From positions 1,178,001-1,242,000 of the forward strand of contig OX393579.1 of NCBI GenBank assembly GCA_947652605.1: a stretch of DNA of 64,000 nucleotides, in the 5' to 3' direction. How positions within the stretch are numbered: position 1 is the first letter of the stretch; every line of letters begins with the position of its first letter. Positions 27,708 through 41,297 of the stretch are shown one piece after another. The notes beneath the pieces are model-generated. The model saw only the letters and a list, made by a program, of their open reading frames with translations, made no database searches and was not told where the DNA came from. Made by a program: the position numbers and the translations under genes. Source of the stretch: Elmis aenea. Lineage: Eukaryota; Arthropoda; Insecta; Coleoptera; Elmidae.

Positions 27708-30700
27708 ATGGAGGACGAAAATAAAGCCGAAGAGGAAATTACCCTCAAGCCAAAGATGAGTTTGTTGAATGGTATCACGGTTATAGTTGGGAGTATTATA
27801 GGGTCAGGAATTTTCGTGTCTCCTGCTGGGGTACTTATGCACACCGGTAGTGTCAACGTTTCGCTTATAGTTTGGACAGTTTCAGGGATATTTTCAATGG
27901 TAAGCGTTTAAAAAAACAATATATATATATACCTTCAACCACTATTTTAATCGCTTTACGGCAAGATTTTCTCGCGTTATAATTATTTTTATGCACATTC
28001 ACGAAATAGCGCACGTTTTCGTAGCAATCGTGAAAACTCTCTTGTATTTTTACAAATAATTGTGCGACTTCTAAAATTTGCATTCTACAAAATTTTGTGA
28101 TGATGAAATTAACGATTTTAAACCATGTGGGTTTTGTATTGCGTCATCCATAACGATTTTCCGCGCGCGAAGCTTAGGTTGCGCATTTTCGCGCCAATAT
28201 TTTCAGTCCTGAAAAATATTCCCCGCTTTTTGAGCTTACAAAAAAAAAAAGGAATTGTAACTATTTATTAAAGAATGTATTATTCCTTACAACTTCATTT
28301 AATAAAATACCGCAAAAGAACATTTCACGTCCAAGGTTGTACGTAGGTTTTAACCGCATCAGACTGTATTACAAATTTCCTTGTATTAAATTACAGAACT
28401 TATATCTTTATAATCTCCTTATTTGCATAAACGACCCAGATATGGCTTAAAAAATATTCCCGCTGCTTTTAAGTTTCCAGTACAAACTCGGTATTGATTC
28501 TAGAAACACGAAAAGTTTTGGAAAGAAGTGTTTTAAATGTCTTCCCCTTATCGATTTGGGTTACCTCAAGGAGTTCCTGCTACAAATTCGATCCATGCTA
28601 CAACAAAGCATCCCCCAATTTTCAATTACATACTTAATTTAGCTGTCAGATGCACGCAAATCATCGACGATGTTCCATTATTTATGAATCGCGTCAGATT
28701 TAACTATAGGGAACTTTGCGGTGAATTTTCGCGTGCTTTTTGAGCCATTGGGCTTTGATTCCATGGTTTTTGTGTTGAAATTGCATGACTTGTGTTTAAC
28801 AATGAAGTTTTCTTTAGGTTAGCTTTTATTTTAAAATTGTGGTGCCCTTAATGTTGATGGCGCGCACGCGCGTGCGGCGAATGTGCGCGTACAAACACTA
28901 GCACGTGTGTTTTACTGATTGCGAATTTGTAATAATTTCCTGCAATTGCAAACATTTTCTGCTAAATTTTCCTGCAAAAAAAAACTTCAATTTTTTTCTT
29001 GCATAAGTTCCTCTGTACTTTTTCTTAACGTATCATTTTGCGACTAAAACGTAAATGCAAAAAAAAAAATAAAACTTTAAGAACTGTTAAACCTTAATCA
29101 AATAACATGACATTAATTACATAGAGAGCAGTTTTACTTAAGGGGATTTTAAAATAAAATTACCAGCAAAATTACTAGCTTATAATACAAGGGTGCGCAT
29201 TAGCCTTTTCTTCGTGTGCGTTTGACTTTCATTTGTCCTTGCAATGTAATTGTACACCCTTGTAAAATGCACATAATTTTTTAGGTTGGATTTAATATCA
29301 CTTTAAATTGTATTGTATTTAGAAGCATAATTACTTTATGAATCTTACTAATTCATTTAGCAAATGTTATTACATTGCTCGATTTTAAATTTGTTACTAC
29401 TAAATATCTTATAACTGAGGTACAAAAAAACTTCCCTTGAATTATTTTTTTTTATTGCACTGTTTTCCAACGCTACAAAAATGCCAAGTATATTTTCTTA
29501 TCTATTATTTTAATCTCTAACTCTTGGTATAAAAGTTATTTGCATTCTGTAGTAAAATCAAATAATTACAAATTTTAATATTATTTTAAATTACTGTAAA
29601 GTTTGCAAGGGATTCATAATAATTTGGCTTGAGTAAAGAGGACTTTTTAATTTAGCATATTAAGTTTTAATAACTTTATTCTTAACTAAACTTTTCCCAT
29701 ACATTTTGTGTGTGTGTGTATAAAAAGTTTAAAGTGTCCCTCCAGGCATTATAATGAACCTTATTTTTGTATGACGTTTGTGACATTTGCTTTAATTTAA
29801 AAATATTTTGATTCTAGAAAACAGTGCAAATAGATACTATAGAACATCCTGTATATTGTGTATTATTTTGCTACTAAACCAATTTTTTTTATCAAAAGTA
29901 TACAATGTTTTTGTACCTAAAGTCAACCGTTTTTGAGTTAATACGTAAAACATTCTCCACAAATATCACATTCTTGAGTCCCATACAAGACAAATATTTC
30001 CCTAGCTTTGTTACCAGTAAAGATACAAAAAAAGTTTCATACAAAACTTGTTCACGATCATTAGCATTATTATCTGAAATTATTTTTCACTGTTTCGTTT
30101 CCTCGTAGGTACTTATTATATACTTTATATAATACCTTTTTCGCTTTTCAATTCTTAATGAAAAAATCATAAATTATACAATGTTGACAATTTTATGGCA
30201 CGTACTATTTTATATTTAGAAAAAAAGTAAATACGTATCATAGTTTGTGAAAGACTTTCAAGCAACTTTCAAACAAATATATTTTTCGTGATCTTTTAGC
30301 AATAAAAAAAAGTTAAAGGACGTACAAAATACATGTAAATTTTTTTATTAAAACAGGAGACTCGTAAAACGTTTTATGCTTTTTTAATGTCTGTTTAACT
30401 TTTTTAATGAAATAATCGAGATAGCTGCATTGTACTGACAATTTAACAAGATTATGTACTTAATTCATCGTCATAAGAAACGCGAATAGCGTACTAAGGT
30501 GTAGATGTGGGCAAAATAATAAATGCTAGGTACAAGAAATTTATAAATAATAAAAATCCATGACGAATTTAAAAATGCATTTAACTCTTTTAAAACTTGT
30601 TATGTGTCTGTACAAATTATGCAAACAAATTTATTATTTCGAAATATTAAATTTTTCGTATGACTTGTTAATATTTGAGCTTTTGTATGAGGAAATAAGC

Positions 30701-33700
30701 GTCCTTGCTTCATAAATCGTTTTCTCCTGTTCATGATGTATTTGCTTTCAGGTTGGCGCCTATTGTTATGCAGAACTGGGCACGATGATAAGAAAAAGTG
30801 GCGCTGATTACGCTTATATAATGGAGACTTTTGGCCCCTTTTTGGCTTTCATACGCCTGTGGATAGAATGTATGATAGTTAGGCCGTGCTCGCAGGCGAT
30901 AGTAGCTCTCACCTTTAGTGTGTACGTTTTAAAGCCCTTTTTCCCCGAGTGTCAACCACCTGAGGATGCCGCCCGACTGTTGGCTGTATGTTGCATATGT
31001 AAGTTACTTTTTAGCCTTTAAGATGCTTTTTATTGGATAAGTTATGCGGGGTTTATGCAAAGCTGCTAGGGATTTCACTCTAAAAATAAATCAAAGAGCA
31101 AATGCAATATTTTTGTGCGAATTATACTCTGTTAAATTCATGTACCTGCTGTGTAAAAATACCGTTAGATAATACACAATTAATAACTTTAACAATATGT
31201 GAACATAGTTTGGCGAAGTACATATTATTACAACTTTATCATTAAAAAGAAGAGAGAGATTCCATCGTTGACATTACATGTCAAACAGTTCCGCAAAAAT
31301 TACTACTTCATTTATTTTTAGCTCTGCAAACATAATAAAGAAGTTCGATAACATTGTAATAACCAGGAGGTAACAGAAACTTCTCGACAATATATTGATT
31401 ATGTTTAACAACCCCGGCTAAAATATTAACATACCTTAAATTATTACGACAGCATACTAAAAACATATCACCCACAATTAATCATGTAGCAATCACCTTT
31501 AATTTCACCTAAAAACATAAATAATTGAGTGCATTTAATATAGCATGTGTAATAAATTTTTAATTCCTCGCTTGTGGTTAACAAACTTGAAAGGAAGTAG
31601 CTGTTGGTAGTCCTGAAATTGAGTTTAAAAAGTACTTTAAGGTTGTAAAATTTTGATGGAATAATTACACATAGACGGACGAGTTCAAAGAAAATTCAAT
31701 TTCGCATCCTTTGGTTATGAAGTGCCTTTTCGTTCTTTAGTTCATATAGCTTTGAATCAGTCTAGGTTTCAATTATGATAATACTTCAGATAACTTGAAT
31801 CATTCTCTGATCAGTGTTTTTACATGATAAGTCTACTCCATATGTGGGACCCTCAATTTTTGTTTGAAAAGGTCATTGCAGTTAAAATTAATTTTTTTCT
31901 TTTCGCATTTAGCACATAAGGCTATTAAGTTGTACCCAAGCAAATTTTTGTCTGCAAGCAATGAATTAATTGAGCTGTTTTCTATTTCTTGTGTGAGATA
32001 AGTTGCAACTTTTTATCCAAATGTGCGATTGTTAAAGTCTTCGGTTTTCTTTGTAGTACAAATTGCAAAGACAAACTGCTTTATATACCTACCACGTGTG
32101 TATTAATTGGTGGAAAACTGTTCCTTGCATAATTCAAGTCAAAAATATTATTATGATAATGATGGTCGAAGGATTGTTAGCCATATGAGGTCTTTAAAGT
32201 ATGAAATTATAATAAACATTATGTATTTTTTACGGAGCTCTATTTTAATTCTGTTTCAAAATTGACAACAAAAATGCAATAGGCTTTGACCATTTTAGAC
32301 AAAAAATAATAAGTTGTTGCTAAATTTGTAAAATGTTTTTAGCTTTCACCGAAATTTTGTAAAGTTTATTTAGACTCCGAACCATATAAGGAACAACGCT
32401 ACGTTAAAAAGGTTCTAACGAATTATAGCACCCTGTATAATAAAACAATAAGATTTCACGGCCCGCTTGCCAATTGACGTGATAGATTTTTGATGAAGAC
32501 ATTTCACATTTCTCTTGTTCTTTGATAGCAATCAAATGCTCATCACCATAAAAAAGGCAGAGTTTTGTCAAATTGTCTATGATTTACATATAAAACAGAA
32601 AAGGTGGATCTACAGATATAAAACACAGATTTTATTGATAAAAAAAAACTTGAAGCACACAGCTTCTGGTAAAATTATTGCTCACATATTATCAAAGACC
32701 TTTAGACAATTTATAAAAGAGAATCATTTGTTTCAGTTCTTAAAATTGTTTGCTTTTCAATTTTAAAATATGTTCTCGTATTGTTATACTACAATGTCAT
32801 CTAAAGAATGGGAAATTACGTTCAAAGCACTAACGACAATGTTTAAACGTCCGCACATTGTATGAGAAAATTTTCAAGCACTTTAATTATGGTAAATGAA
32901 ATAATTGAATCTCGTTTTTATTGCATCATTGTTGGTTAATAGAGCAATTTGCTGCAACTATTTTGTTATCATAAGTTCGATACCCCTTTTCGGCATATAA
33001 ATTCAAGTAACGTTAATTTTAATGTTAGGCTAACGTTGTCTTGGACGTCTAACAAAAAACAGGCGAAGACAAATCCTATTATTTCTAACTAAAAGCCTCT
33101 TATCTTTCTTCACCATTGCTTGATTTCTCCAGAGGTTTCTTGCGGAAAGGGTAATTTGCGCAGAAATGTTGCAGAAAATATCATCATTCATTTGAAAACG
33201 TTTATTTATATGTTGTTAGGGATGGGATGTCCCATTTTACTTCATCGTTGTGTTTTTTTTTTCAGGTGTACTTACTTTTGTGAATTGCTACGATGTAAAA
33301 TGGGCTACGAGAGTGCAGGACGTTTTCACATATGCTAAATTGCTGGCATTATTTATCATAATAGCAGCAGGGGGGTACCAATTAGCAAATGGTATAGTTC
33401 AATTTATTCCAGTTATTGAAATATTTAAGTATAAAGATGCGTTGATGCTATTACTAAATACTCAAACAAACATGGTCATAGTTTTTTAATATTCGTCTAG
33501 AGTAGTGGTGCTCAAACTTTTTCAACGTGTGATCCCCTTTAGACGTAAATTCGTTGTGACCCATTCGTTTCTTGCCACAATTTGAAATATTTTTGTGCTT
33601 TTTTGCTCAATAACACTTAAGAAAGCATGCATTTGTATTTAAAAACTTTTAAGTTTACTGTTCAATGTTAAGACATGCGTTCCCTAACTTGTAAGTTCAA

Positions 33701-36700
33701 ATTCTAGTCTTCGAATTTGACTTTAAATTTTTTTATTGTCTTTTTTTTTAACACGACTCCTCAAGGGGTCTTTACCTACAGTTTGGGCACCACTAGTCTT
33801 GATTTCTTCTGGTCAATAGTACCAAATATTTAAAATAAAATTTGCATGAGCTATTTTTCCTCGCTATTGTTATTTTATCATTTTTATTATAAGTGTCTGG
33901 AAGTTGAGAGTATTTAAAAGTAAAAGCATCAAGTGTTTTGTTGAGGAGCAGCTGCGATGTGCACTGATTGCAGGACGAACGGAGCACTTTTCATTCATCA
34001 ACACAAAGACCGAAGTTACGTCACTGGCTTTATCATTCTATTCCGGCCTGTTCGCCTACAATGGCTGGTGAGAAAAAAAATTAGGTTCACAGACTTAAAC
34101 AATCGTTTTATTTTTCAATGCATACACATGCAGTAGCACGGAACATGCATTATTACACACCATCCAACAGTAGAAAAGCGACCCAAGCATCAGTCAGTTA
34201 TCGTCTCATTATTTTGGCCAAACGTCTGCTCCTTAAATTCATATATGTGGGATTTCTTCAGCTTCCGACATTTAATAACGACTCCATTCATTTCAATAAC
34301 GTTCCTGAACGTGATCAGAGAGTCAATATGACTGGCAAAGGGCGCGCAATAAACGGCATTACAAGTAGAGCAAAATTTCCTTAAACGAATTGTTTTCCAA
34401 AATATGTTTTAACAACATAAAAAAAGAATATTTGTTTAATTATATCCAAAGAAACCTACTGAGAAACAATTGAGTTTTTTTTTCGAAAGTGGTATAACGT
34501 AATTGTTTATCACTACATGCGTACTTTATGACAATGCACCAATTTAATACAATCGTGTTATCCAAAAAATTATATAATTAAACCCAAGAAATACACAAAG
34601 AGTTTGCAATATAAAATAGCTGCTAAATTCTTTTGGAACGCTCTGTATAAATGTATTTTAATCGGAGATAGCTGATGAAATTTCATGCTTTTAGAATATA
34701 TTGTGGTATTGATTTTATAGCAAAACTTTGCCCTTCGACCTTTTGTTGAAGAATGGATCTATAAACATGCCACCAATACCGAATCTCAAGGCGAAAATTC
34801 ACTGCATAAACTAATTAACAAAATATAGATCAGTCTCAAATTTTTGCATTAAAATTAATTAATATGCTAAACAAAAACTTCAGTGAATTAAAATGCTGAA
34901 TATTAGTTTAATCTCATGATGTGTTTAAGTGAATTTATTAAACTTTTTGTAAACTTGCAATGCTGTTTATTGATTTAAATATCATAATAGGGATATATCA
35001 TTTAGTATCATTAAAAAATCATGTCATCCGTTAAACACTTCCTCAAACACTGAGCTTGTCTCAATAATTTAGCACTAAAAGTTTTCTTTTTTTTATTGCA
35101 GGAATTACTTGAATTTCATCATTGAAGAACTGAAAGATCCAGTGAGGTACGTTAGAGTTTTGAGTGCAAACGCATGTGTTAAAAGGTTAAAACAATATTT
35201 TGTGATTTTGCAGGAATCTTCCATTAGCTATCGCCATATCATGTTCTTTGGTGACAGTTGTGTATGTCCTCACAAACGTGGCATTCTACACGACGTTATC
35301 ACCTGCCGAAGTGCTGGGATCTGAAGCCGTAGCTGTGTCCTTCGCCGATAAGTTATTTGGTCCTTTCGCCTGGTGCATTCCTGTCTTTGTAGCTTTATCC
35401 ACTTTTGGGGCTGTGAACGGTATTCTGTTAACTTCTTCGAGGCTGTTCTATGCAGGAGCTCTACACGGACAAATGCCAGAACTACTCACCATGATTCAAC
35501 TTCAACGTATGACACCCGCTCCCGCTGTATTAGCTATGGTGAGTCGACAAATAACTAAACTTTTGCGTCTCAAATGTGTTATGCGTTATGATGAAGCACA
35601 GTATAATTTTTCGTGTGATTTTCTTACTTGAAATAATTATAAACGCGATAGCTTGAGCGTAGTGAAGCGTCAACTTAAAGTATCGCCGCGATTTTTCATT
35701 ATTTAGGGTTGTGGATATTCGGTAATTCAAAATGCGCACTTTTAGGTTTGTCGTATTAAGAAATGAACATGCATCACCTCATAAATGCTATATTAGACGA
35801 AACGAACTTAATTAATGTGCAAATTAAATTAAAACTTTGAGACATTCTGCAAACTTGTTAATTTTTTGAATAATTCCCAGACAAAAATTGCAATTTATTT
35901 TTGTCTAAGAAAGTTCTCTGCAATTTTTTCCCACTTAGTTTCAAGATCAACCATTCATATTTACCCTGCGTATGATATGAATTTGTGTGAATTAATATTT
36001 GGTCGACAAACCTGACCCTTAATTTAATTGTTTAAGACCGAACTTAATTAATACTTGGTACGTTGAGAACAGACAATAAAGGCGTGAAGCTATAAATTTT
36101 GATGCTATTATTAGGGCTTTAAGCTTAGAATGAATACGTTAGCCATGCTAAATTTGACACTTTGTTCTCCATTAAATCAACTTATGGCGTGTGCGAAACA
36201 CTTAAGTATAAAATATTGCGATTTTTAAAAAATCAAATGAAAATTGAAGCTTACTTCGCGTGTTTCAGTAAGTGTGGCTCGATTTTATTGTAGCAGGATC
36301 TCACTTACTTGCCTCTACAAATACGGGACTAAAACATACATTGTCATTTCGTAGTTTCGTCCTGATGACGCAACTAAAAGTCCTTTTATGTCTCATTTCT
36401 CGTCTTAGACTGACGTTTTCCTATTACAGACGTAATATATTGAAATGCTCCGTCGTTAAAGTACTGTTTCCTAGCGTGCGAATGGACAACCGAAAATCAC
36501 TGAAGGGAAAATGAGAATGTCCAGTTGTTTATTCGCAATTTGTGTAGAGATTTTCTTGAGCTGTCTTGGTTTAACGAGGTTTTATTTTAGGCGCTGTTAT
36601 CGATGTTGTATCTAACGGTATCTGACATATTTGCGTTAATAAACTACGTGGGATTTGCCACTTGGGTAAGAGAGTCGATTTTTGCAAATCAGGAATGAAA

Positions 36701-37775
36701 ATTTGTGTTGCATGGAAAGCTTTTTGCGGCAAAAAGTTGTAGTTAGATTTAGTGAATGTATTTAAATGTTTTGATAAACTTTAGTATGTTAAAGCTCCCA
36801 GTTAACTACCATCTTAACGTCCAGTTAAGAACATGCTACTTTAAACTACAAAAACTTGATCTCGACACTTGTGGTAAACAAGAAAACATTTGTGTAACAT
36901 TAATAATTTCACATTTAGCAGATATGCGAATTATTACTTGTCTTACTGCTTAAAAAACTACCAGGACTCGTTCACAAAGACCGATTTTTCTGTAAATCGG
37001 TTATTCGTGACCAAAATTAAATGTACATGCGTAATAAAAATCTTTAATTGCAACACACTATGTTATGTGAAAATTTTGAGCATCTGCAGAGATAAAAATT
37101 AATGTTACTATTTAACCTTTTAGAGTGAATTTTCGTATGTTTAACTGTAATTGATTGATGAAATGAGTGTGTTTACCTCTTAGTGCATGAAGTTGCATAT
37201 TTTGCGTGTTGGTCCACTCAGTTAGTTCCTTTCCACCGACTATAATGTCTAAAATTTTAGCCAATTAAAAGTATCGTTTGCAATTTTATCTGCTTGTTTG
37301 TTGGCCGAACCATTGCATTGCTTAGCCAGTCGCACATTTTTTGCTTCAGTTACTTATAGATATTTATTTGCGAGGCTTTTTTAGATGCTTGTAGGAAGAT
37401 CCGCTTTCGTAGTTAGTTGAGAAGTTACATTTCAGAAACGAACTAATTTTTCAGTTGAGCATCGGCGTCTCCGTCTTCTGTTTACCTTGGTTACGCTGGA
37501 AAAGACCGGATCTGGAGCGACCAATCAAAGTGAACTTAATCTGGCCAATTTTATATTTACTAGCTAGTATATTCGTAACAGCTGTACCCATGGTTGCTAG
37601 TCCTGTAGAAACGGGTATAGGCTTGTTGATGATTCTTACGTCTGTTCCTGTCTATTTGGTGTGCGTCTTGTGGACTAGCAAACCTAGATGGTTCCAGGCA
37701 GGAACCACTAGCATAACCATCACCTTACAACGCTTGTTGGTTGTTGTTGGAAAAGCTAAATCTGCGCAAGTGTAA
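27708..37775 (+). CDS. LAT-type amino-acid transporter light chain (SLC7A5/8-like)
   Basis: Eight exons join in phase to 474 residues: 27708-27899, 30752-30998, 33266-33391, 33974-34067, 35102-35146, 35214-35538, 36591-36665 and 37455-37775. All introns have GT-AG ends. The product is a multi-pass membrane protein (12 segments are normal for the family) that exchanges amino acids across the plasma membrane. Family marks seen: SLLNG and IGSGIFVSP (residues 31-39) in the first unwound helix; [41 protein letters not shown] with the key Trp near 220; [26 protein letters not shown]; and a C-terminal LERPIKVNL. Cys131, in FPEC, sits where LAT and y+LAT light chains form the disulfide to their 4F2hc/CD98 heavy chain. 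The C-terminal half is closest to vertebrate LAT1/LAT2 and, by family knowledge, to Drosophila minidiscs/JhI-21. The length is normal and nothing is broken. The start is the only ATG after an upstream in-frame stop, in good context (CAACCATGG). Confidence 0.93.
27900..30751 (+). other. Transporter intron 1
   Basis: This 2.85-kb intron runs from GTAAGC to TTTCAG. It contains a short AT dinucleotide run near 27920, the alternating purine-pyrimidine palindrome at 28860-28876 and a GT dinucleotide run near 29708. I see no exon in it. Confidence 0.8.
30999..33265 (+). other. Transporter intron 2
   Basis: This 2.27-kb AT-rich intron runs from GTAAGT to a T-rich tract ending TTTCAG. The open frame at 32515-32766 is AT-rich and has no motif. 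I see no gene in it. Confidence 0.8.
33503..33795. mobile_element. hAT-like non-autonomous DNA transposon
   Basis: The ends are inverted: TAGTGGTGCTCAAACT at the left, and TAGTGGTGCCCAAACT when the right end is read on the minus strand, one mismatch in 16 bases. These closely resemble the CAGTGGTTCTCAAAC ends of hAT (Charlie-type) elements. The flanks GTCTAGAG and GTCTTGAT match at 6 of 8 positions, which fits the 8-bp target-site duplication of hAT elements with some decay. The 293-bp interior has no coding frame, so it is a MITE that moved using a transposase made elsewhere. It lies in transporter intron 3 (33392-33973). Confidence 0.7.
34068..35101 (+). other. Transporter intron 4
   Basis: A GTGAGA donor follows the Gly-Trp codons, and a TTTTATTGCAG acceptor leads into a 45-base exon. 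The open frame at 34118-34384 inside it has no motif and is not called. Confidence 0.8.
35539..37454 (+). other. Transporter introns 6 and 7
   Basis: These are two introns (35539-36590 and 36666-37454) around the 75-base exon 7. Several short AT-rich frames in them carry no motif. I see nothing else. Confidence 0.8.
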
Positions 37776-38336
37776 TCATATCGTTGTTCTGAGCTGTGTA
37801 ATAATTTTTAAGGACGAATGATTCGAAGTTGACCGTGAAACAATAACAAAAATATGATAGTTTAGGCTGAATCCTGTGGTATTTAAAATAAGTTTTTCTT
37901 TTCTAGAAACGCTAGCTAACCAATTTAAAAATCACTTAATATTTAAAACAACTGTATTAGTTTAACTAATCGTGTATTGTTTGCTCTTCATCCTGAACAA
38001 GCAATGAACAAAAAATTCCAGTTTTTTAAAGCCCCAATTTTATAAGCTCATGGTATATGGTAACTGCACCGCCTCAGACACTATTTTTCATTTTTTTGTC
38101 TTAGACAAAATTACGACTGCATTAATTTTACTTTTATATACAGTTTCTGTTACAAAGTTTCATGTCATGTTTTCAGTGTTTTTGGTAAAAGAGTAAAAAC
38201 TATTAAGAAGGCCAATGTTACATAAACAAAATAAGTCTCTTTAGCCCATATTTCGACTTAATATTGCTGTATTTCTACTAAAATTTTAACTAGTACAACA
38301 TTGACTTAGTATTAAATACTTAAATGATGTACCTCC

Positions 38337-38342
38337 AATAAA
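38337..38342 (+). terminator. Candidate polyadenylation signal of the transporter
   Basis: This AATAAA lies 562 bases after the transporter stop codon, in AT-rich 3' flank. It is the best-placed canonical hexamer I noticed, but other AT-rich variants lie nearby. Confidence 0.4.
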
Positions 38343-41153
38343 AAATCGTGTTAAAATAAATCTCACGTCAATCTGCGTTGATGTTAATGAAATGTCGTAT
38401 AACTATGGTAATGATTAATAAGCAAACAATCTTTTTGCAGTTCTTTCTATTTTGTAGTAAGTGTTGTAATATTTAATATTTTGATGGATATAAAATGTTG
38501 TTGTTAACAGTGACTGAAGAGCGAAGTTGCCCAAACTTGCTTTAATTAGAACTAATTGGAATTAGTGCATATCATCGTTTGTAATGCTGTTAATTTTTCA
38601 TCCACTTCACTGATAAATTAAAACTAAATTTTGAAAATGATTAACTTATAGAAATTGAAAGGATGTTTTTAGGTTTTTAATTGTAATAAAATTCAACCCA
38701 TCTCCACTGAAAATTCTGCAACAAGATTTCCGACATCTAAATTCACTTTTGTTTATCTGTACATATTAAAATAATTCGGGAGCTATCAAAGAACGAAAAC
38801 TGTTAAAGTACTCCATTGTTCGTACATGCTAAGCGTGTTTGTTATGTCATTCGATTGTTGGACTTTAAAAAAGTCATGCAATAAGAAATTTAGATTTATT
38901 TTCGTTGAAATTTAAGAACGACTTATTTTATTAATATAATCGTCTTCCATCAGCCATGAAAGACATAAACTGGCTCTAATAAAAAAATGGCACGTATCCA
39001 AAAATAAATATTTAATTGTTAAACTGTGCTTTTCGCAACGATCGATAAAGTTAGCGTTAATTCGATGTAAATAAGCACATTAAAATATATAACCGTAGTA
39101 TAAGTAGATTTAATGTTTCCATTTTAATGTTTAACAAATTTTTATTGAGCATTGTCGTTCATAGCTCAAGTGTTGAAAATAAGATTGAGATATGAATTAA
39201 CGGCCTACTTATATGAAACCATAAAATTTGTTGTTATAAAAACGTCGTGTCCAGGTATTCAACAATTATTTGTAATCCTACAAACTGCGCTCATGTTCTC
39301 GATAATTTTATCAAAAATCAGTGTATATAATCCAAAATTTTTAAGTGCTGGAACCATTTCGTTAATAATGCGCGTATATCTAAAATCGTTATTACGTGTT
39401 TTAAAAACACTTATAAAAAGTACTATGTAAAAGACCATTACAAGACTTTTGTAATAAAATTGTTGGTCAAAATAATTCAAGATAAACAATTTATATGTGC
39501 TATCCATGCGGGACTGTGCGATTATCCTGGATGCAGACTGCAGAGTGCACTTCCATTTTAAATTGAGTGTAAAATTTAAATTCACTCATCTAAATTTATT
39601 GCAAATATCGTCAGAGCAGCTTTAATTAAAATTTATCTTTTAATTTTAAGCCGAGATTGACTGACATTGTAGTAGATGCATTTATTTTTTGAAAAAATCA
39701 TCCCTGTTACTGGCACAGCCCTGTAACCGCGTTGTTATATGTCGTAATATGCGTGTTCTATTATAAGTAGATTTGACGTATTTATCACAGCATTTCTGCA
39801 AGCAAATTAACGAATAAATCAAGTTGTTTACCGTTGTAATTATAATATAAACTAAATTGTATCATAGGTGTTATTTCAAGAACATAAAATTTCACTGAAA
39901 GTGAAAAAAAATGTTCGCTTGTTAATTAATCATTTATTTTTGAAGAAAATCGTTGATGTAAATATGTCATTATATTTTTTGCTCTTGTAATTAATTGAGT
40001 GCGTTATGCATCCGCGGGTCGGATTTAACAACCCTGAAGGGAGAATAAAAAGGCAAATTTAAAAATCAACTGCCATAGGCTTGCAGATGTTTTTTGATAA
40101 ATTCGCCGAGTTTTGTTTTTATCTTAAGCTAGCTGTTCACTTGTCTTCACCAATCGTTTCCTACTCTTTCCGCTAAATTTTATACCGCTCACCCTTTTAC
40201 TGTGCCTTTTTATATTTAAAATTTTGCTGGCAGTAGTTTTTTTGGAAGAAACATTCTAGTAAATCGTACCTCCATTTAAATTAGTATTACTTCTTTGACT
40301 TCCAATATTTGGCGGTAAGAGTCGGTCTAATCAGCTCAAAAATTTGAGTGAACAGTTTCAGCTCAAAACTATTCATTCTTTACTCATTTCTACGTTTCGT
40401 GTGAATACTTGTTTCACGGTCAAACTTACCAACGAATCATTTGTAGTGAACTAAAAAAACGATCTTTCGCTAATGCGATAATTTGACTGTATAAATTCGC
40501 CAACTTTAGCAGCCGTTTATTTTTTTAGTACGTTTAAGTCAATATCTGAGAATTATCGCATTTCAAAGATCAAGGGTACATTGCTGTATGCCTACTTCGA
40601 CAATAATTATACCGTGTTTGTACTCACGATTTGTTGTCTATACAATAAATAAGATATACAAAAATAGTAGTACTTTATTACATTTTGTTTTAGATACATT
40701 CAGTAAAGCGCGGTGTTTTGTAAAAAATGTTCCGGCACTCACAAAGTACAATCAAGGTGGTAATGCTAATTTTAAGCATGATCATTTAAAAGATTAAACG
40801 ATTTTCTGTTACATGAGGAGATATTCAAGACCTCACTTGCTTTACATTCTTAACTAGTTTACAGGACCGCGTTATATTTTAGTTCAATTTAATTTTTGTA
40901 GACATGTGGCACTCATCGTTTTGCAAATCTTTCAAATTTATTGCCACCAAAAGCCCCACTGAACAATGCTACATACTTTTGATGGCATTTCCACCTTAAA
41001 ATCTAGTTGGGCAAAACTATAAAGTAACGCGTATATTTCCACAACAGAATAACATTTCCATCAAAATTGTTTTTAGTAAAAGCAAGTTTGAAGTGTTCTT
41101 TAGTACTTGCTATCAAAAATCTCCTTGTGGTAAAAATATGCGATGTTTCATGC
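38343..41153. other. Intergenic DNA between convergent genes
   Basis: This stretch separates the 3' ends of the transporter (plus) and NAGK (minus). It is AT-rich. Overlapping frames on both strands near 39152-39585 have no motifs. No gene is supported. Confidence 0.55.
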
Positions 41154-41159
41154 TTTATT
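41154..41159 (-). terminator. NAGK: Candidate polyadenylation signal of NAGK
   Basis: TTTATT on the plus strand reads AATAAA on the minus strand, about 140 bases past the NAGK stop codon. Placement is typical of an insect 3' UTR. Confidence 0.5.
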
Positions 41160-41297
41160 CCAACTTAGTGCAGTAATGGTATCATAGAAATACAACTATG
41201 GGCATAATAAATGTATAAAAATACTTCATAAAATTAATTTGTACCTAAAATTTACAAAACCAGATAGGAAACCAATCTTTTTACTTATAAATCTCCA

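Noticed and set aside
39259..39585. 108-codon minus-strand frame overlapping a plus-strand frame
   Set aside because: Both strands are open over the same AT-rich stretch, with no motif on either.
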